Shown: in pieces, positions 10,149 to 21,483 of the stretch
How the letters are laid out: every line of letters starts with the position of its first letter
Position numbering within the stretch: the stretch's first letter is position 1
NCBI GenBank assembly: GCA_020744225.1
Contig: JAGMWG010000006.1
Coordinates: 1,798,001-1,862,000 of the forward strand
Length of the DNA stretch: 64,000 nt
Direction of reading: 5' to 3'
From: Paraphoma chrysanthemicola
Taxonomy: Eukaryota; Ascomycota; Dothideomycetes; Pleosporales; Phaeosphaeriaceae
The notes under the pieces: generated by a model
What the model was told of the DNA's origin: nothing
Database searches by the model: none
The model's input: only the letters and a program-made list of their open reading frames with translations
Position numbers and translations under genes: made by a program

Positions 10149-11411
10149 ATGGCGTCCTCACAAGCAAACCCCGAGAACTCGCACCTGAAGCCAGAAGATA
10201 TGCCTTCCTTTGAAGAATCCCAGCACGTCAGCGACGACGTACGCGGTACATACCCAATTGACACTCCTCTAGAGCTTCACAGCTAATTGAGTCACATAGT
10301 CCTTGGCTACGACCCATTGATCTCCCCCGCGCTGCTCGCCCACGAGCTCCCCATTCCAGCACACGCGGAGGAGACAGTCATCCAGGGCCGCAAGGATGCC
10401 GCCAAGATCATCACACAGCAAGACGACCGTCTGCTGGTCATGGTCGGCCCGTGCTCCATCCACGACCCCGAAGTGGCCATTGAGTACTGCCAGCGCTTGA
10501 AGGCTCTCGCCGACAAGCTGCAAGACAACCTCTTGATCATCATGCGCGCCTACCTCGAGAAGCCGCGGACAACAGTTGGCTGGAAGGGTCTGATCAACGA
10601 CCCGGACATCGACGAGAGCTTCCAGATCAACAAGGGTCTTCGCGTCTCGCGCAAGCTCTACATTGATCTCACCTCGCAAGGCATGCCCATTGCCTCTGAG
10701 ATGCTCGACACAATCTCCCCGCAGTTCCTCGCAGACCTCATCTCTCTCGGCGCCATTGGTGCGAGAACCACTGAGTCGCAATTGCACCGCGAACTTGCGT
10801 CTGGTCTCTCCTTCCCCATTGGCTTCAAGAACGGTACCGATGGAAGCCTGTCGGTCGCAGTCGATGCAATTGGCTCAGCAAAGGCCAAGCACCACTTCAT
10901 GGGTGTGACCAAGCAGGGTCTTGCTGCTATCACCAGAACAAGTGGAAACGAACACTGCTTCGTTATCCTCCGTGGCGGAACCAAGGGCACCAACTTCGAC
11001 AGGGAGAGCATCAAGGCTGCGCGGGAAGCGTTGAAGAAGAAAGGCCAGGCCGAGGTCTTGATGGTCGACTGCTCACATGGTATGTTTGTGTCATGACTCA
11101 CTGCATTCATCGACTAACGAATTTCAGGAAACTCCAGCAAGGACCACCGCAACCAGCCCAAGGTCGCCAAGGACATTGCCGACCAGATCCGCGACGGCGA
11201 GAGCGCCATTGTCGCCGTCATGATCGAGTCAAATATCAACGAGGGCAACCAAAAGGTCCCCGCCGAGGGCCCCGCCGGTCTCAAGAAGGGCGTCTCCATC
11301 ACCGACGCCTGCATCGACTGGGACACCACCGTCAACGTGCTCGAGGACCTGTCCGCTGCCGTCGCCGAGAGGCGGTCAAAGTCGAGCAAGAAGACCAACG
11401 GCGTGCACTAG
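10149..11411 (+). CDS. 3-deoxy-D-arabino-heptulosonate-7-phosphate (DAHP) synthase
   Basis: First enzyme of the shikimate pathway: joins phosphoenolpyruvate and erythrose-4-phosphate to begin Phe, Tyr and Trp synthesis. Exons are 10149-10245, 10300-11079 and 11128-11411: 1161 nt, 386 residues, typical for the type I AroF/G/H (yeast Aro3/Aro4) family. Signatures are VGPCSIHD, MRAYLEKPRTTVGWKGLINDP, EMLDTISPQ, GAIGARTTESQ, GLSFPIGFKNGTDG and DCSHGNSSKDHRNQP (split by intron 2). The family's TESQ-H and DACIDWD ends are present. At the position that in yeast separates the Tyr-inhibited from the Phe-inhibited isoenzyme (Aro4 Gly226 versus Ser), this protein has Gly (about residue 234, in FMGVTK). 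This points to a Tyr-inhibited, Aro4-like enzyme, by inference. Other segments (SFQINKGL, KGTNFD) look more Aro3-like, so I give no symbol. Confidence 0.95.
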
Positions 11412-12192
11412 ATCCGTGTCGGTCTGCCTCATTGAGGCGTGTATATAAGTGTTGCGTAAAAGTCATGTAATGACCATTTTGACTATGATTACGGAGTCTT
11501 TGGCGGGGACTGGCTTGGATCAATGTTGCTTCGATATCAATGATGTATCTTGTTGCATTTTGACTCAAACTTCATGATAATGGCTTGATATGCGAAGATA
11601 CTTTGAGCTGTGATGTACATGGTATCTATTTAGCATGCGACGCGAAATGAAATGATAGCGAGTAACGTCTGTCCCTGCGTGGCGGAAAACCCACCGTTGC
11701 GGAACTACAGGAGCACTTTCTAGCGTAACAACGCCAATAGTAGCTGCAACACATGAATATTCTTGGAACAGAATATTCATCTCTCTAGCTTTGTCTGTAC
11801 CCACTGTAAATTATGCAGAATACTAGCCCATCCAACAATGCCGCAATTCGCTGACAGCTTGCCTGTTACTACCACATCGGACTGCATCGGATTTGCTGAA
11901 CACTTTGTTTCTTTTGCCTGTGAAATCCACGAGCTATTGTGCAATACATAGAGAGCGTATTCCGAGCAGAATGTTACTCACGTCAAAAGACTAAGGTAGG
12001 TAGGCTCTCATTCAGCAGAGGAAAATACTAATAAGAGAGGTGCTTGAGGTCCATGATGGTATTTATGATGGCTAGACTTTACTTATTATTGCTTTCAGTG
12101 GGTATTGAACGGCTTATAGCTTTGTTTGGTGTGCTCTGGCTTACTGTTAGGGCAGCTTTTACGCTCAGGGTACTATTGACGATGTCGTCCTT
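11412..12192. other. convergent intergenic region
   Basis: AT-richer DNA between the stops of the DAHP synthase gene and the DUF3433 gene. It should hold both 3' untranslated regions. No further gene is seen. Confidence 0.5.
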
Positions 12193-15100
12193 TCAACCAC
12201 TACCACGAACAACTTGAATCCTCGGATACGTCGAGCCCGTGTCCGCACTCACAGCAACAAGACCGTACATAAACCCTTTTCCCTGAACATTCTCATCGCG
12301 CTCTTCTCCCGTGAGCGGAGCGTAGCCTCTCCACATGCTCAAGAACTCGCTTGAGTTGCTCACCAACAGCAATGTCGCAGCCAAGGGCGCTTTGGTAAGC
12401 AGTTCCACATTGAGGTAGTGTGTTGGTCGTTTTGCGAAGAGGAGAACGATGACGACGAGCATAATCACAATCATGAAGCCCAGAACTGCCACGGCCATCC
12501 AACTCGAAACTAGATGCGCCATCCAGGTCGTAGTTTGACTATACGGTACGGTGGCGAGCAGGAGCGGGAGAAACTCGCTGAGGATCACAGGGAGGGCAAC
12601 GAGCACGAGACTCGGGTTGCGGCTGCGTATGCCGGACGCGAAAGCGGAGAAATGGTCTGAGGAGTAGGATTGAAGAATGGACTTTGATGCGGGGGCCAGG
12701 GGATGCATAGCATAGTATGGGAGTAGGCGGAGGATGACTGCCACAACAATAATGAGCAAGTGACGATGATGATGCTGGAAAATGCAACTTACCCTGGAAT
12801 ATGTACACCCACCCAAAGTTGACTGCTACGCCGCAGATGGCGAAAGTGAAACGGGGACCGAATCCTTCGCCGCTCATGAAGCGTTCAAATTCGGTGTTCC
12901 CGCTGGTCACGAGGTAGTAGATGGTGAGTGTCGTCAACGCTATGAGGAAAATTGTGAAGCAAGCGAAAATGAAGGCCAGCTTCGCAACAAGCATTCTTCC
13001 CAACTGAGTCGCGTCCCCAAGATATGAGGTTTCGGGCTCGTTAGCTTTATCTTGCTGCAGAAGCGTCTGCTCCGACCTCTGGATACCGTAATCACGGGTC
13101 ACGGGATCCGTGCCCAGGTGCAGAGGAATATGCCCAGTGCGAGCTTTCAAGGTCTTCAAACGAGCCGTTGGGTCGACGGTAGCGAAAATGCTGCTGACGC
13201 CGGGAAATTGCGCCAGCGTCGCCACGCCAAGGATACTTCTGGGGTCGGCGTAGACGCCCAACTTGTAGAAGCAAGACAGGATTGCGAGAACGATGGCGAG
13301 TAGCACAAGAATGACTAAGATGGCCATGATGGCACGGACAACCCAGGGCGTTACTTGCATCACAGGTACGCACCCCTCCATTGATATCGTCTTGTCGCAG
13401 GATCCCACGGCCCGTAAGCCCCACCCTTCAGTCGAGAGCGCGGTCACGGCCGCTGACGCGAGGGCCAGACAAGAGGTGATGAACGGCAACGGTGCGCGCA
13501 GGGCACGGAACGTCTGATAATTGCCCAGAATGCTCTTCTTCGCTGGACCCCCGAGCGCCAATTGCCGGAAGGGCTCCAGGAGGGCGGCGTCAATCTGCAT
13601 CATCTTCCACGGGATGCTGAAAACAGAGGCGAGCAGCGTCGGCAGCATGTTCGCAAAGAAGTAGGCCCCGTCTGAAGAGCCTCCGACTTTGATCAAGCCA
13701 CTGCCGTGCTGGCTGTACGCGAGCCATTTCTGGCCTGGTGGGGCACCGGCGCCACGCTCGCATGAGGGTATTGCGACGGGGGTACCTGAGGACGCGCATG
13801 CAATTGTGGTTGTCGGGGTAATCGATATTGTAGTGCTTCTAGTGGTGGTCGGTCCTGATAGACGCCTATAAAGTGTGAGATAGGTAAGTCTTTAAAAAGA
13901 TCTGCCGGTACTTGCACCTACCTAGTTGAGGAAGTTGAGCTTACGTAGGTTGTAGGCCAACAAGACATGCCCATGGGTAAAGTAGTCGTCCCAGCAGTCA
14001 TCGAGATTCGGCGCTCCTCCAGTGCAAGAGTAGTAGCAGGAGTGGAGGAGCTGTTGCGCTCGAACATATACCGAGGGTATGGATCCGGCGCGTCATCTCT
14101 GAGGACAATGTGACAAGAAAGCTCTAGCAGAATAATAGAGGTCACGGCAACAGCGATGAGAAGTACGAGCGTGCCCACAGATAAACTTGCAGGCTTATAA
14201 TCTGGCCGGCGAGGCTGGCCTTGCGCGCCGCTACCATGGCGCAACCTCGCACGCCGCCCGTCAGAGAGAAACATGGCCCCCGATGCAGCGGCCACCAGAG
14301 CTAACAGCGCCGGGAGCACCGCCAATCCAATTCCGACTTTGTAGAGGCCTTGAGGAGAAGGCAACGGCGTGATCGTTACCGTTTGGCGAGGAATTTGCAG
14401 CCCCGGGGTCAGAGGATGCGTTTCGAGGACCGCCATATCAGTGGCCGCCCATCGGATCTGGACACCATCACGGACACGCATCAGGTCTAGCGACAGAGAA
14501 GAAGCTTCTGCCGTGATCGTGGCCGAGACGCATGCTTCTCTCCCACATACATCAGGCAATCTGCTCATTCCACTGCTATGATATCAGTTCTTTTGCCGGG
14601 CACCATTGCAATGATAGAGTCGAATTACCTTGGACAGCATAGCGCCACAGTCTCATCCGCCTCCCTCGGCGGCCCCACGATGTCGTCTGCCGTCATCGTG
14701 GTTTCAACTGTCCAGCCCGACGGACAGATAGCCGGCGAGTAATACGTCCCCGTCAACGGCTCGCACGACTTTTTGCCATACGGCATAAAGAGATCAGTGA
14801 TCGCGGAGCAATCGTTCGGAATCACGTAAGGAAAGGTCAAGGAACTCTCGGGCAGCCATCCGAGATGGCGGTGGCTCTTTGGCAGCCCCGTTGTAAGGGG
14901 TGGAGTCTGCAAAAGCGACAGATCGGAGCTTTGCCATCGGATCTGGACGGAAAGGGCGGTTACTGCATCTGATTTCGTACCCGATAGGCATCCCCAATTG
15001 CCTAGAGATAGATTGCAAGTGAAGGAGCTTGTAACAGTCAGAATTCGTAGTGTCGGCAATCAAGTTCCAACCTACTTCGGGCAGCAGATGACAGCCGTCT

Positions 15101-15368
15101 CGCCAGTTTTGACGGGAGGCCCTTGGTCCGTATTGTACCGGCTACAATCAACAGTGTACCCAGCAGGACATATCGCGGGCGAGTAGTAAACACTCGAAAA
15201 GTAGCTGGCCGGCTTCAAAGAGTTTTCAGGAACACACGACGTCAACGCAGACTTGGAGAACCAGTCGCTGCGGTCGACGAAATTCCCGCAGAAAGCAGGA
15301 GGCGTGAAAATAGTAGGCACTGGCGGCTGCGCGGCGACATACGAAGTTAACGACGATGTCAATGACAT
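12193..15368 (-). CDS. large DUF3433-type multi-pass membrane protein with duplicated Cys-rich ectodomain
   Basis: Five exons (15368-15076, 15027-14629, 14575-13922, 13865-12793, 12737-12193) total 2964 nt, 987 residues. The first 330 or so residues hold two copies of a module with YYSPAICP...CCP, a Cys pair, then VQIRW..(T/S)D, ending in PL(T)(T/P)GL. A membrane helix (GIGLAVLPALLALVAAASGA) follows, then a second (LVLLIAVAVTSIILLEL), a Ser/Thr-rich loop, and two DUF3433-like halves with SIPWKMMQIDAALLEPFRQL and PYYAMHPLAPASKSI, each followed by several hydrophobic helices. The role of the family is unknown; the layout suggests a plasma-membrane or wall-facing protein. Exon 3 is given the donor GTAGGT at 13921, not the nearer GTAAGC, because only that one keeps the frame open into exon 4. 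Confidence 0.85.
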
Positions 15369-15912
15369 TCTGTGCGGCGCGGATTGAAATGTTTGTCGTG
15401 GTTAAGTTGTAAGAGGTCCGAAAATCGTCATCATCTCGTGCGCTCTTCACTTACTTTGACCTAATAAAGGTTGGAGAAGGAGATCGCGCAGAAAAGTGCA
15501 TTCCCCGCCTGCCAATGCTCTGTGGCTGTCCAGTGCTCTGGGTTATTGGACGCTGGCTCAGCCGCACAAGATTATGGTTCAGCCGCACAATCGCGCACCC
15601 TTATCATCCCGGCAAAAGCAGACCTCTGTCACTTGTGACTCGTGAGCTGCGTGATATTCCACCACCACGGAAAGCTGCGCACTTACTTGTGTAGTAATGT
15701 AGGCATGTCCTTAGCAAGCCCTTTTGGCCTTTTTTTTTTTACAGATACTATTCAAAGTTATTGTGGGCAAGAAGTAATTATTGTAGCGAACGTACCTTTA
15801 AAGTAGATGTTAGAAGAGATGAGATGAGTTTGATAGGGATAGCTGATGCGTTTCTCAGGCCTCTTAAGTTAGCCACCAAGGTAGGGACTTTAGTCCCAAG
15901 ATCCATAATATA

Positions 15913-16043
15913 CAGCTGCATAGATGGAGGTGAAAAGGAGAGGAGGGGAACGCATGCAGGATATAGATATACGGACAACGAAAAGTAAGTGGACAAATGA
16001 ATGAATAATAGAAATCCAAATCTCCCTGCAACCAGGTCCGGCA
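15913..16043 (+). repeat. diverged direct repeat, upstream copy (partner at 20901-21023)
   Basis: By eye it aligns with 20901-21023 in the same orientation: a TGCAT..ATGGAGGTG start, a purine-rich run, GCATGC, then ACGAA-AAGTAA, GGAC, and GAAATCCA-A-CTCCC-GCAAC. The two copies flank the NLR-like gene. Identity was not computed. Confidence 0.45.
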
Positions 16044-16256
16044 ATAATTCGTGATCGCTGTGGTAATCTAAGCAACACTAATGTGGCACCACCACAGCAG
16101 CATGTTTCTCGTAGAAATTATGACAGTAGGTAGCTAGTGTAGGCAATATCATCTCGTGAAGAATATGAATTAGTTATCTCAAAGTGCAAGAGGTGCAGCG
16201 TTGAGAGAAGAGTCGATGTTCGCTCACCCCAGCGATCACGAATTATTGCTAGACCT
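16034..16256. mobile_element. MITE-like element with 27-bp inverted ends
   Basis: The left arm (16034-16060) and the right arm (16230-16256, reversed) match at 25 of 27 positions, including 20 in a row (16041-16060 against 16230-16249). The inside, about 170 bases, has no coding capacity. This is the form of a short non-autonomous DNA transposon. I see no clear target-site duplication, so a chance or structural inverted repeat is not fully excluded. Confidence 0.55.
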
Positions 16257-16943
16257 GTTGACGTAGCGAGAACCACTCCGTAACGAGAAAAACCATAGAT
16301 ACCAAGACTTCGAAGCAGCAATAACTCCTCTTTACAGCTAGATATCCCTATAAACTTAGAGGTTATGTGCTAGAGCTATTCCTAGATATCTAGAACCCTT
16401 TCCATCTATAAATCGCTTTGCGTATTGTCGCCTTTGCGCCTGTTTCGCGGGAAGCCTTGTTCTTTGCTGAAATAGCGCTCCTGCCCTATGACAACACCGT
16501 TAAACTCTTGCCACTCTATATTACTTATAACGGTATTCTCTACTTCTTACGTCCTTGCTACTACGCTTAGGAGTTATCGCTAGCCTTGTGCTTGCTGTCG
16601 CACGCAAATTCATGTACGCTGGTTTGGGTGGATTAGCGCGTGCGTGGGGCCACTAAACCCTGCGCAGGGCAAGTGGCAACTAGACTACCAGAACGATACA
16701 ACATTGATACCACAGCTATGATCCTCACATAATTCTGGTTAAGCCGATATAGAGTACTACTTGACCTTGGCGCTGCTTTGGTTGCAGGGATTGAAGTCGT
16801 CACGCAAGCATCGCAGATATGTAGGTGGCACAGCAACTGTGGCTGCGGCTGTGCTGGCTGATGCCCAAAATCAATTCGATTCCAGCCCTCGAGGCTGAAT
16901 CCCCGACAGCCACCTTGTTGAGTCCTCATACCAAACACTTTCC

Positions 16944-16950
16944 TATATAA
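16944..16950 (+). promoter_or_regulatory. TATA-like box upstream of the NLR-like gene
   Basis: A TATATAA string lies 155 bases before the ATG at 17105, a plausible distance if the 5' leader is about 100-120 bases. Position alone supports it. Confidence 0.35.
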
Positions 16951-17104
16951 CCACTCGTGCCTTTGGATACGCTGTGTGGTATCCTTTTAATAGAACCGGT
17001 GGTCATCGAGCCTCCGCGCGAAGTCTCTACGACCGAACCGACCGCGAACGATTGACATTCAAGTCATCATTCGTCCTTTCAAAGACCTAGTACGGCCCCT
17101 CGCA

Positions 17105-20100
17105 ATGGCTACGCAGTTATCCACCGCGCCTAGAACCCACAACAGCTATACTGTGGGATGGGTCTGCGCGCTGGCCAAGGAGCAGACTGCGGCGACGGCA
17201 ATGCTGGACCAAATACATTCGGATCTCTCCAAGCCTCCAAACGATCATAATGCATACACTCTTGGGTCCATCGGAGAGCACAACATCGTTATAGCCTGCC
17301 TCCCAAAAGGTAAGTACGGCACTATTTCGGCGGCGAACGTTGCGACCTGGATGGTTAGCACTTTCCCCTCCATTAAGGTCGGCCTCATGGTTGGCATCGG
17401 CGGCGGTATTCCACCCATGGTCAGACTCGGCGACGTCGTGGTCAGCGCACCGATCGACCAGTATCCTGGCGTGGTCCAATGGGATATGGGCAAGGCGGAA
17501 AAGGGTGGCAACTTCAAACGAACCGGTGCGCTAAATAATCCTCCAAGCGCACTGCTGACAGCATTGACGAAACTGGAAACTAAGCATGAGATGTGTGGAT
17601 CTAAGATACCTCAATATCTGGACGATCTAGGAAAGAATTGGCCGAACCTGGTGCCAAAGTACACACGGTCTGAATCCCTTCAGGATCCTTTTTTGACACC
17701 AGACGATTCCCAACGCACTCAGGGCAAATGGCGGGCTATACTCTCATTGATCTGGGTGAAAATGCTGTTACTTCTCGGGTACTTCCTAGGCAAGTCGGTG
17801 TTGGTTCCTTTGAATAGCGGGGCCGATCTAGCGACAAGTCGCGTGGCGAATGTCAGGATTGATACAACTCAGAGGAAATCCGGAGACATGCACGTGCACT
17901 ACGGTCTGATCGCATCTGGCAACCAAGTGATCAAAGACTCCAAGTTTCGGGATAACCTCAATATGAGCCTGGGTGGGCATGTCTTATGCGTTGAAATGGA
18001 GGCGGCAGGGCTCATGAATGACTTCCCGTGCATCGTTATCCGAGGCATCTGCGATTATGCCGATGCACAAAAGAACAAAGATTGGCAGGAACATGCTGCT
18101 GCTGTGGCTGCGGCATGTGCGAAGGAACTTCTAGAACATGTCCAGCCAAGTGACATCGACAGCGAGCGTCCGGTGAAGGACATATTGGACCAGGGTTAGT
18201 AATTTTAATACATTGTATGGAGGTGTAGCAAGATCCTAATGAATTGTAGTCCTTAGCACTGTCTCCGAAACTAAGGCCGATGTCAGAATACTGAAGTCCA
18301 AATCAGACCAAAAAGAAGACCTTGAAATGCTCAATTGGCTTACACTACAATCGATTGACTACGGTCCGCAGCACAGCGACTTTCTTAAAAGGCGAGAACC
18401 AGGGACTTGCCAATGGCTTCTAGATTCCGTCGAATACCAGAATTGGCTGAAGGGCGACAAGGAGACGTTATTCTGTCCGGGCATCCCGGGAGCAGGCAAG
18501 ACAATCCTTACGTCTGTTGTTGTCCACGACCTCACCGTACGGTTTTCCAAAGACCAGGGGGTCGGCATTGCGTATATATACTGTAACTTCCAGCGACAAG
18601 GCGAACAGAATGTCGACAACTTGCTACTAAATCTGGTCAAACAGCTTGCTGAGGGTCATTCCTCCCTACCAGAGAGCGTGAAGAGTCTCTACAACCAGCA
18701 CAAGACTAGACAAACGCGACCATCACTGGAGGAGGCCTCCAAAGTACTACAATCAGTGGCAGCAGTATATTCCACAATCTTTCTTGTAGTCGATGCACTC
18801 GACGAATGCCAAGCATCCGATGGCCGCCGCGCGAGATTCTTGTCAGAGCTTTCCAACTTTCAGAGTCGGTATAGAGCAAATATATTTGCAACTTCGAGAT
18901 TACTTCCAGATATCATCAACCATTTCAAACCCAGTATATCTTTGGAAGTCAGGGCAAGCCAGAAGGATGTGGCGAGGTACCTGCAAGGTCACATAGGGCA
19001 GTTACCATCTTTCGTTCATCAGAACCAAGAACTACAAGAAGAAATCATAAAGGGGATCTCAGAAGCTGTTGATGGAATGTACGTTTTTAACTGCTGCAGT
19101 AAGAAACGTAGCATAGCACTGATTACCCGCAGGTTTCTCTTGGCACAGATCTATCTTGGTTTACTTGACGATAAGTTGACACTGAATGATATCCGCAGTG
19201 CTTTGGATGTCTTCCGGAAGCAACGTCAAGGCCTAGGTGATGATCAGAAGGTCCGGATACTAGCTCAAGCATACGAGCAAGCTATGGAGAGAATCAACGG
19301 ACAGAAGCTAGGCTTGAAGAACCTTGCGATGAAGGTGTTGTCATGGATCACATGCGCAAAGAGACCGCTCCATACGTGTGAACTTCAACATGCCCTCGCG
19401 ACAAAGGCTGGAAAGTCTGAACTTGACCAAGGGGACCTACCACACATCGAGGACATGGTATCGGTATGTTCAGGCTTAGTTACGGTCGATGAAGAGAGTC
19501 ACATTATCCGGTTAGTTCACTATACAACACAGGAATACTTTCAGCGAACGCAGCAAGATTGGTTTCCAAATGCGGAGGCTGAAATCACAAAAATCTGCGT
19601 TACGTACCTTTCATTCAGCGCCTTTGAGAGTGGGTCCTGTCTGACGGATGACGAGTTTGAGGAGCGGCTGCAGTTGAATAAGCTTTACAACTACGCCGCA
19701 AAAAACTGGGGACATCATGCTCGCAATGCTTCGACTTTATGCGTGGAAGTCGTACACTTCCTAAATTGTGAGGTGAAGGTAGAGGGGTCGAGCCAGGCGT
19801 TACTAGCTATCAAGTTTGACTCATCGCATACGAGGTATAGCCAAGATATACCGAAGCAAATAACAGGGCTTCACTTGGCGGCATATTTCGGGATTGAGGA
19901 AGCTGCCAAGGCTATACTCCATGAAAGAGTCGGAGCCGACAGGAAGAACACTTATGGCCGGACACCACTGTCGTGGGCTGCAGAAATTGGGCACAAGGCA
20001 GTCGTTAAGCTGCTGCTCGAGAAGGGTGCTGAGATAGAGTCTGAAGACATCGAAGGCTGGACACCGCTGTTGTGGGCTGCAGCGAATGGGCACGAGGCGC

Positions 20101-20333
20101 TCGTTAAGCTGCTGCTCGAGGAGGGTGCTAAGCTAGAGCCTAAAGACAGCGTAGTAGGCCAGACACCGCTGTCGTGGGCTGCAAGGAATGGGCACGAGGC
20201 AGTCGTTAAGCTGCTGCTCGAGAAGGGTGCTGAGCTAAAGTTTAAGGAATGGGACAGCTGGACACTGCTGTGGTTGACAGCAAAGACTAGACACCATCAC
20301 AGCTCTGCCAGCACTCATCCCTCACGAACATGA
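17105..20333 (+). CDS. NLR-like protein: purine-phosphorylase-type domain, NACHT, ankyrin repeats
   Basis: Three exons (17105-18194, 18250-19078, 19133-20333) give 1039 residues. Residues about 15-355 form a PNP/UDP-phosphorylase-like domain: YTVGWVCALAKEQTAATAML, GLMVGIGGGIPP, HYGLIASGNQVIKDS, VEMEAAGLMNDFPCIVIRGI and CDYAD. A NACHT-type ATPase follows, with P-loop GIPGAGKT near residue 440 and Walker B IFLVVDALDEC near 544. About four ankyrin units (roughly 880-1020) end the protein. This is the standard three-part plan of fungal STAND proteins (N-terminal effector or sensor, NTPase switch, repeat sensor), many of which act in non-self recognition. The second intron is 54 nt, has no in-frame stop, and can be retained without a frameshift. 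The C-terminal tail after the last ankyrin unit is short and unlike a repeat, so the array may be truncated. Substrate and partner are unknown. Confidence 0.9.
19961..20280 (+). repeat. near-identical ankyrin-coding repeats
   Basis: Units start at 19961, 20060, 20162 and 20261 (spacing 99, 102, 99 bases), each beginning GACACC(A/G)CTG or GACACTGCTG and containing TGGGCTGCA and GTTAAGCTGCTGCTCGAG in the first three. The first three match strongly at DNA level, not only in protein. The fourth breaks off after about 20 bases. This pattern is typical of repeats that recently expanded or undergo gene conversion. Confidence 0.85.
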
Positions 20334-21483
20334 ACAATCCAAGACTCCGCACCTCTCCACTGCCCCAACGATTGCATTGCTCAGACAAGAGCCTTTCCAC
20401 CTTCGTATGCGCTTGCAACGACGGCGTTTTGCCAATAGCGCTCGGTTGAACCCACTTGCCAAAGCGCAGGCTTCGACTTCCAGGCCCGCCGCGCTCCATC
20501 TTAGCTTATATCCTTCCCACCACATTGTATGCCCCTTTAACGAGCCGCTTGGAGCTCAGATGTTGCCTGGTTTCAGAATCGGCGCTGGCGTACTCGAGAA
20601 GCATGAGGACGCGGTGGGGCTTGATATATCTTTCCTTGGTCAGCGGAGAGAATAACAGCGGGTTCCGGAGCTCAAGGGCGTCGTAATGGTATGTGTCTAC
20701 GTTGTAAAGTGGGTATCGCTGTGCGTTGGACCGCATCTCGAAATGTACAACAAGAAGGCTGGTTTATGGTAATGTATACCGGCGTGTTTTGGGAGTACGA
20801 AAGGGAGGGACGGAGGGTGTATTGTACCGGAGAAGGAGAAGGAGGAGCAGAGGATGGAACGCATGCATATTTCGAATACATGAAACAACAAAGGGGAAGT
20901 AGATGCATGCATGGAGGTGGAAGAAGGAGGAGGAATGCATGCGTTACATTAATGCCACGAAGAAGTAAAGGATGTGGACGATTGGATAGTTGAAATCCAG
21001 ACCTCCCGCAACATTGTCAACGGTTCTTCTACTCCTGCTATGTAGAATTTCACCAGAAGGATGCAAAGCGGGCATTATAGTTCTGATGTATACATCCTCT
21101 TTGGGACGGTGATTGTGTTGACGATTCGATATGGGCGCGAGAGGAAGTGGGCTACATCTTTCTAGATGGATTGTGCTTTACCTGCTTTTATGACTCGGGT
21201 TGAGTACTGCGCGTTTGCGTTCAAACGCTATCGGATCTCTTTCCGCGCCGTGGACGGAGTAGCAGGAGGTCTTCAATTCTTTATGAAGTCTGTGGTGGAG
21301 TCGTGAGCATGTATGAGGGCCATCAGGAGTATGCTGTCCGAGTTCGAGGTGAAGAGGAATTAGCTCATGTAAAAGCATGCGCTTCACGAGACAAGTCGGA
21401 AATGCATGATTTATATGGTTCGACGAATGTCCATTCCTGCATCAGTATGTCAACATGGGGTATCAATCATATGCCAAGCTCTT
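20334..21483. other. intergenic between the NLR-like gene and NSE1
   Basis: 1.15 kb at the converging 3' ends of the two genes. It is purine-rich around 20800-20960 with several GCATGC strings and contains the downstream direct-repeat copy (20901-21023). The short open frames lack motifs. Confidence 0.5.
20901..21023 (+). repeat. diverged direct repeat, downstream copy (partner at 15913-16043)
   Basis: Same orientation as the upstream copy and about 4.9 kb from it. The two copies bracket the NLR-like gene. See the upstream copy for the shared landmarks. Confidence 0.45.

Larger units (their letters stand above)
15369..17104. other. repeat-rich intergenic region upstream of the NLR-like gene
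   Basis: 1.7 kb, stop-dense and AT-rich in its middle. It holds a direct-repeat copy (about 15913-16043), a short inverted-repeat element (16034-16256) and a TATA-like string near the next gene, each listed separately. No intact gene is seen. Confidence 0.6.
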
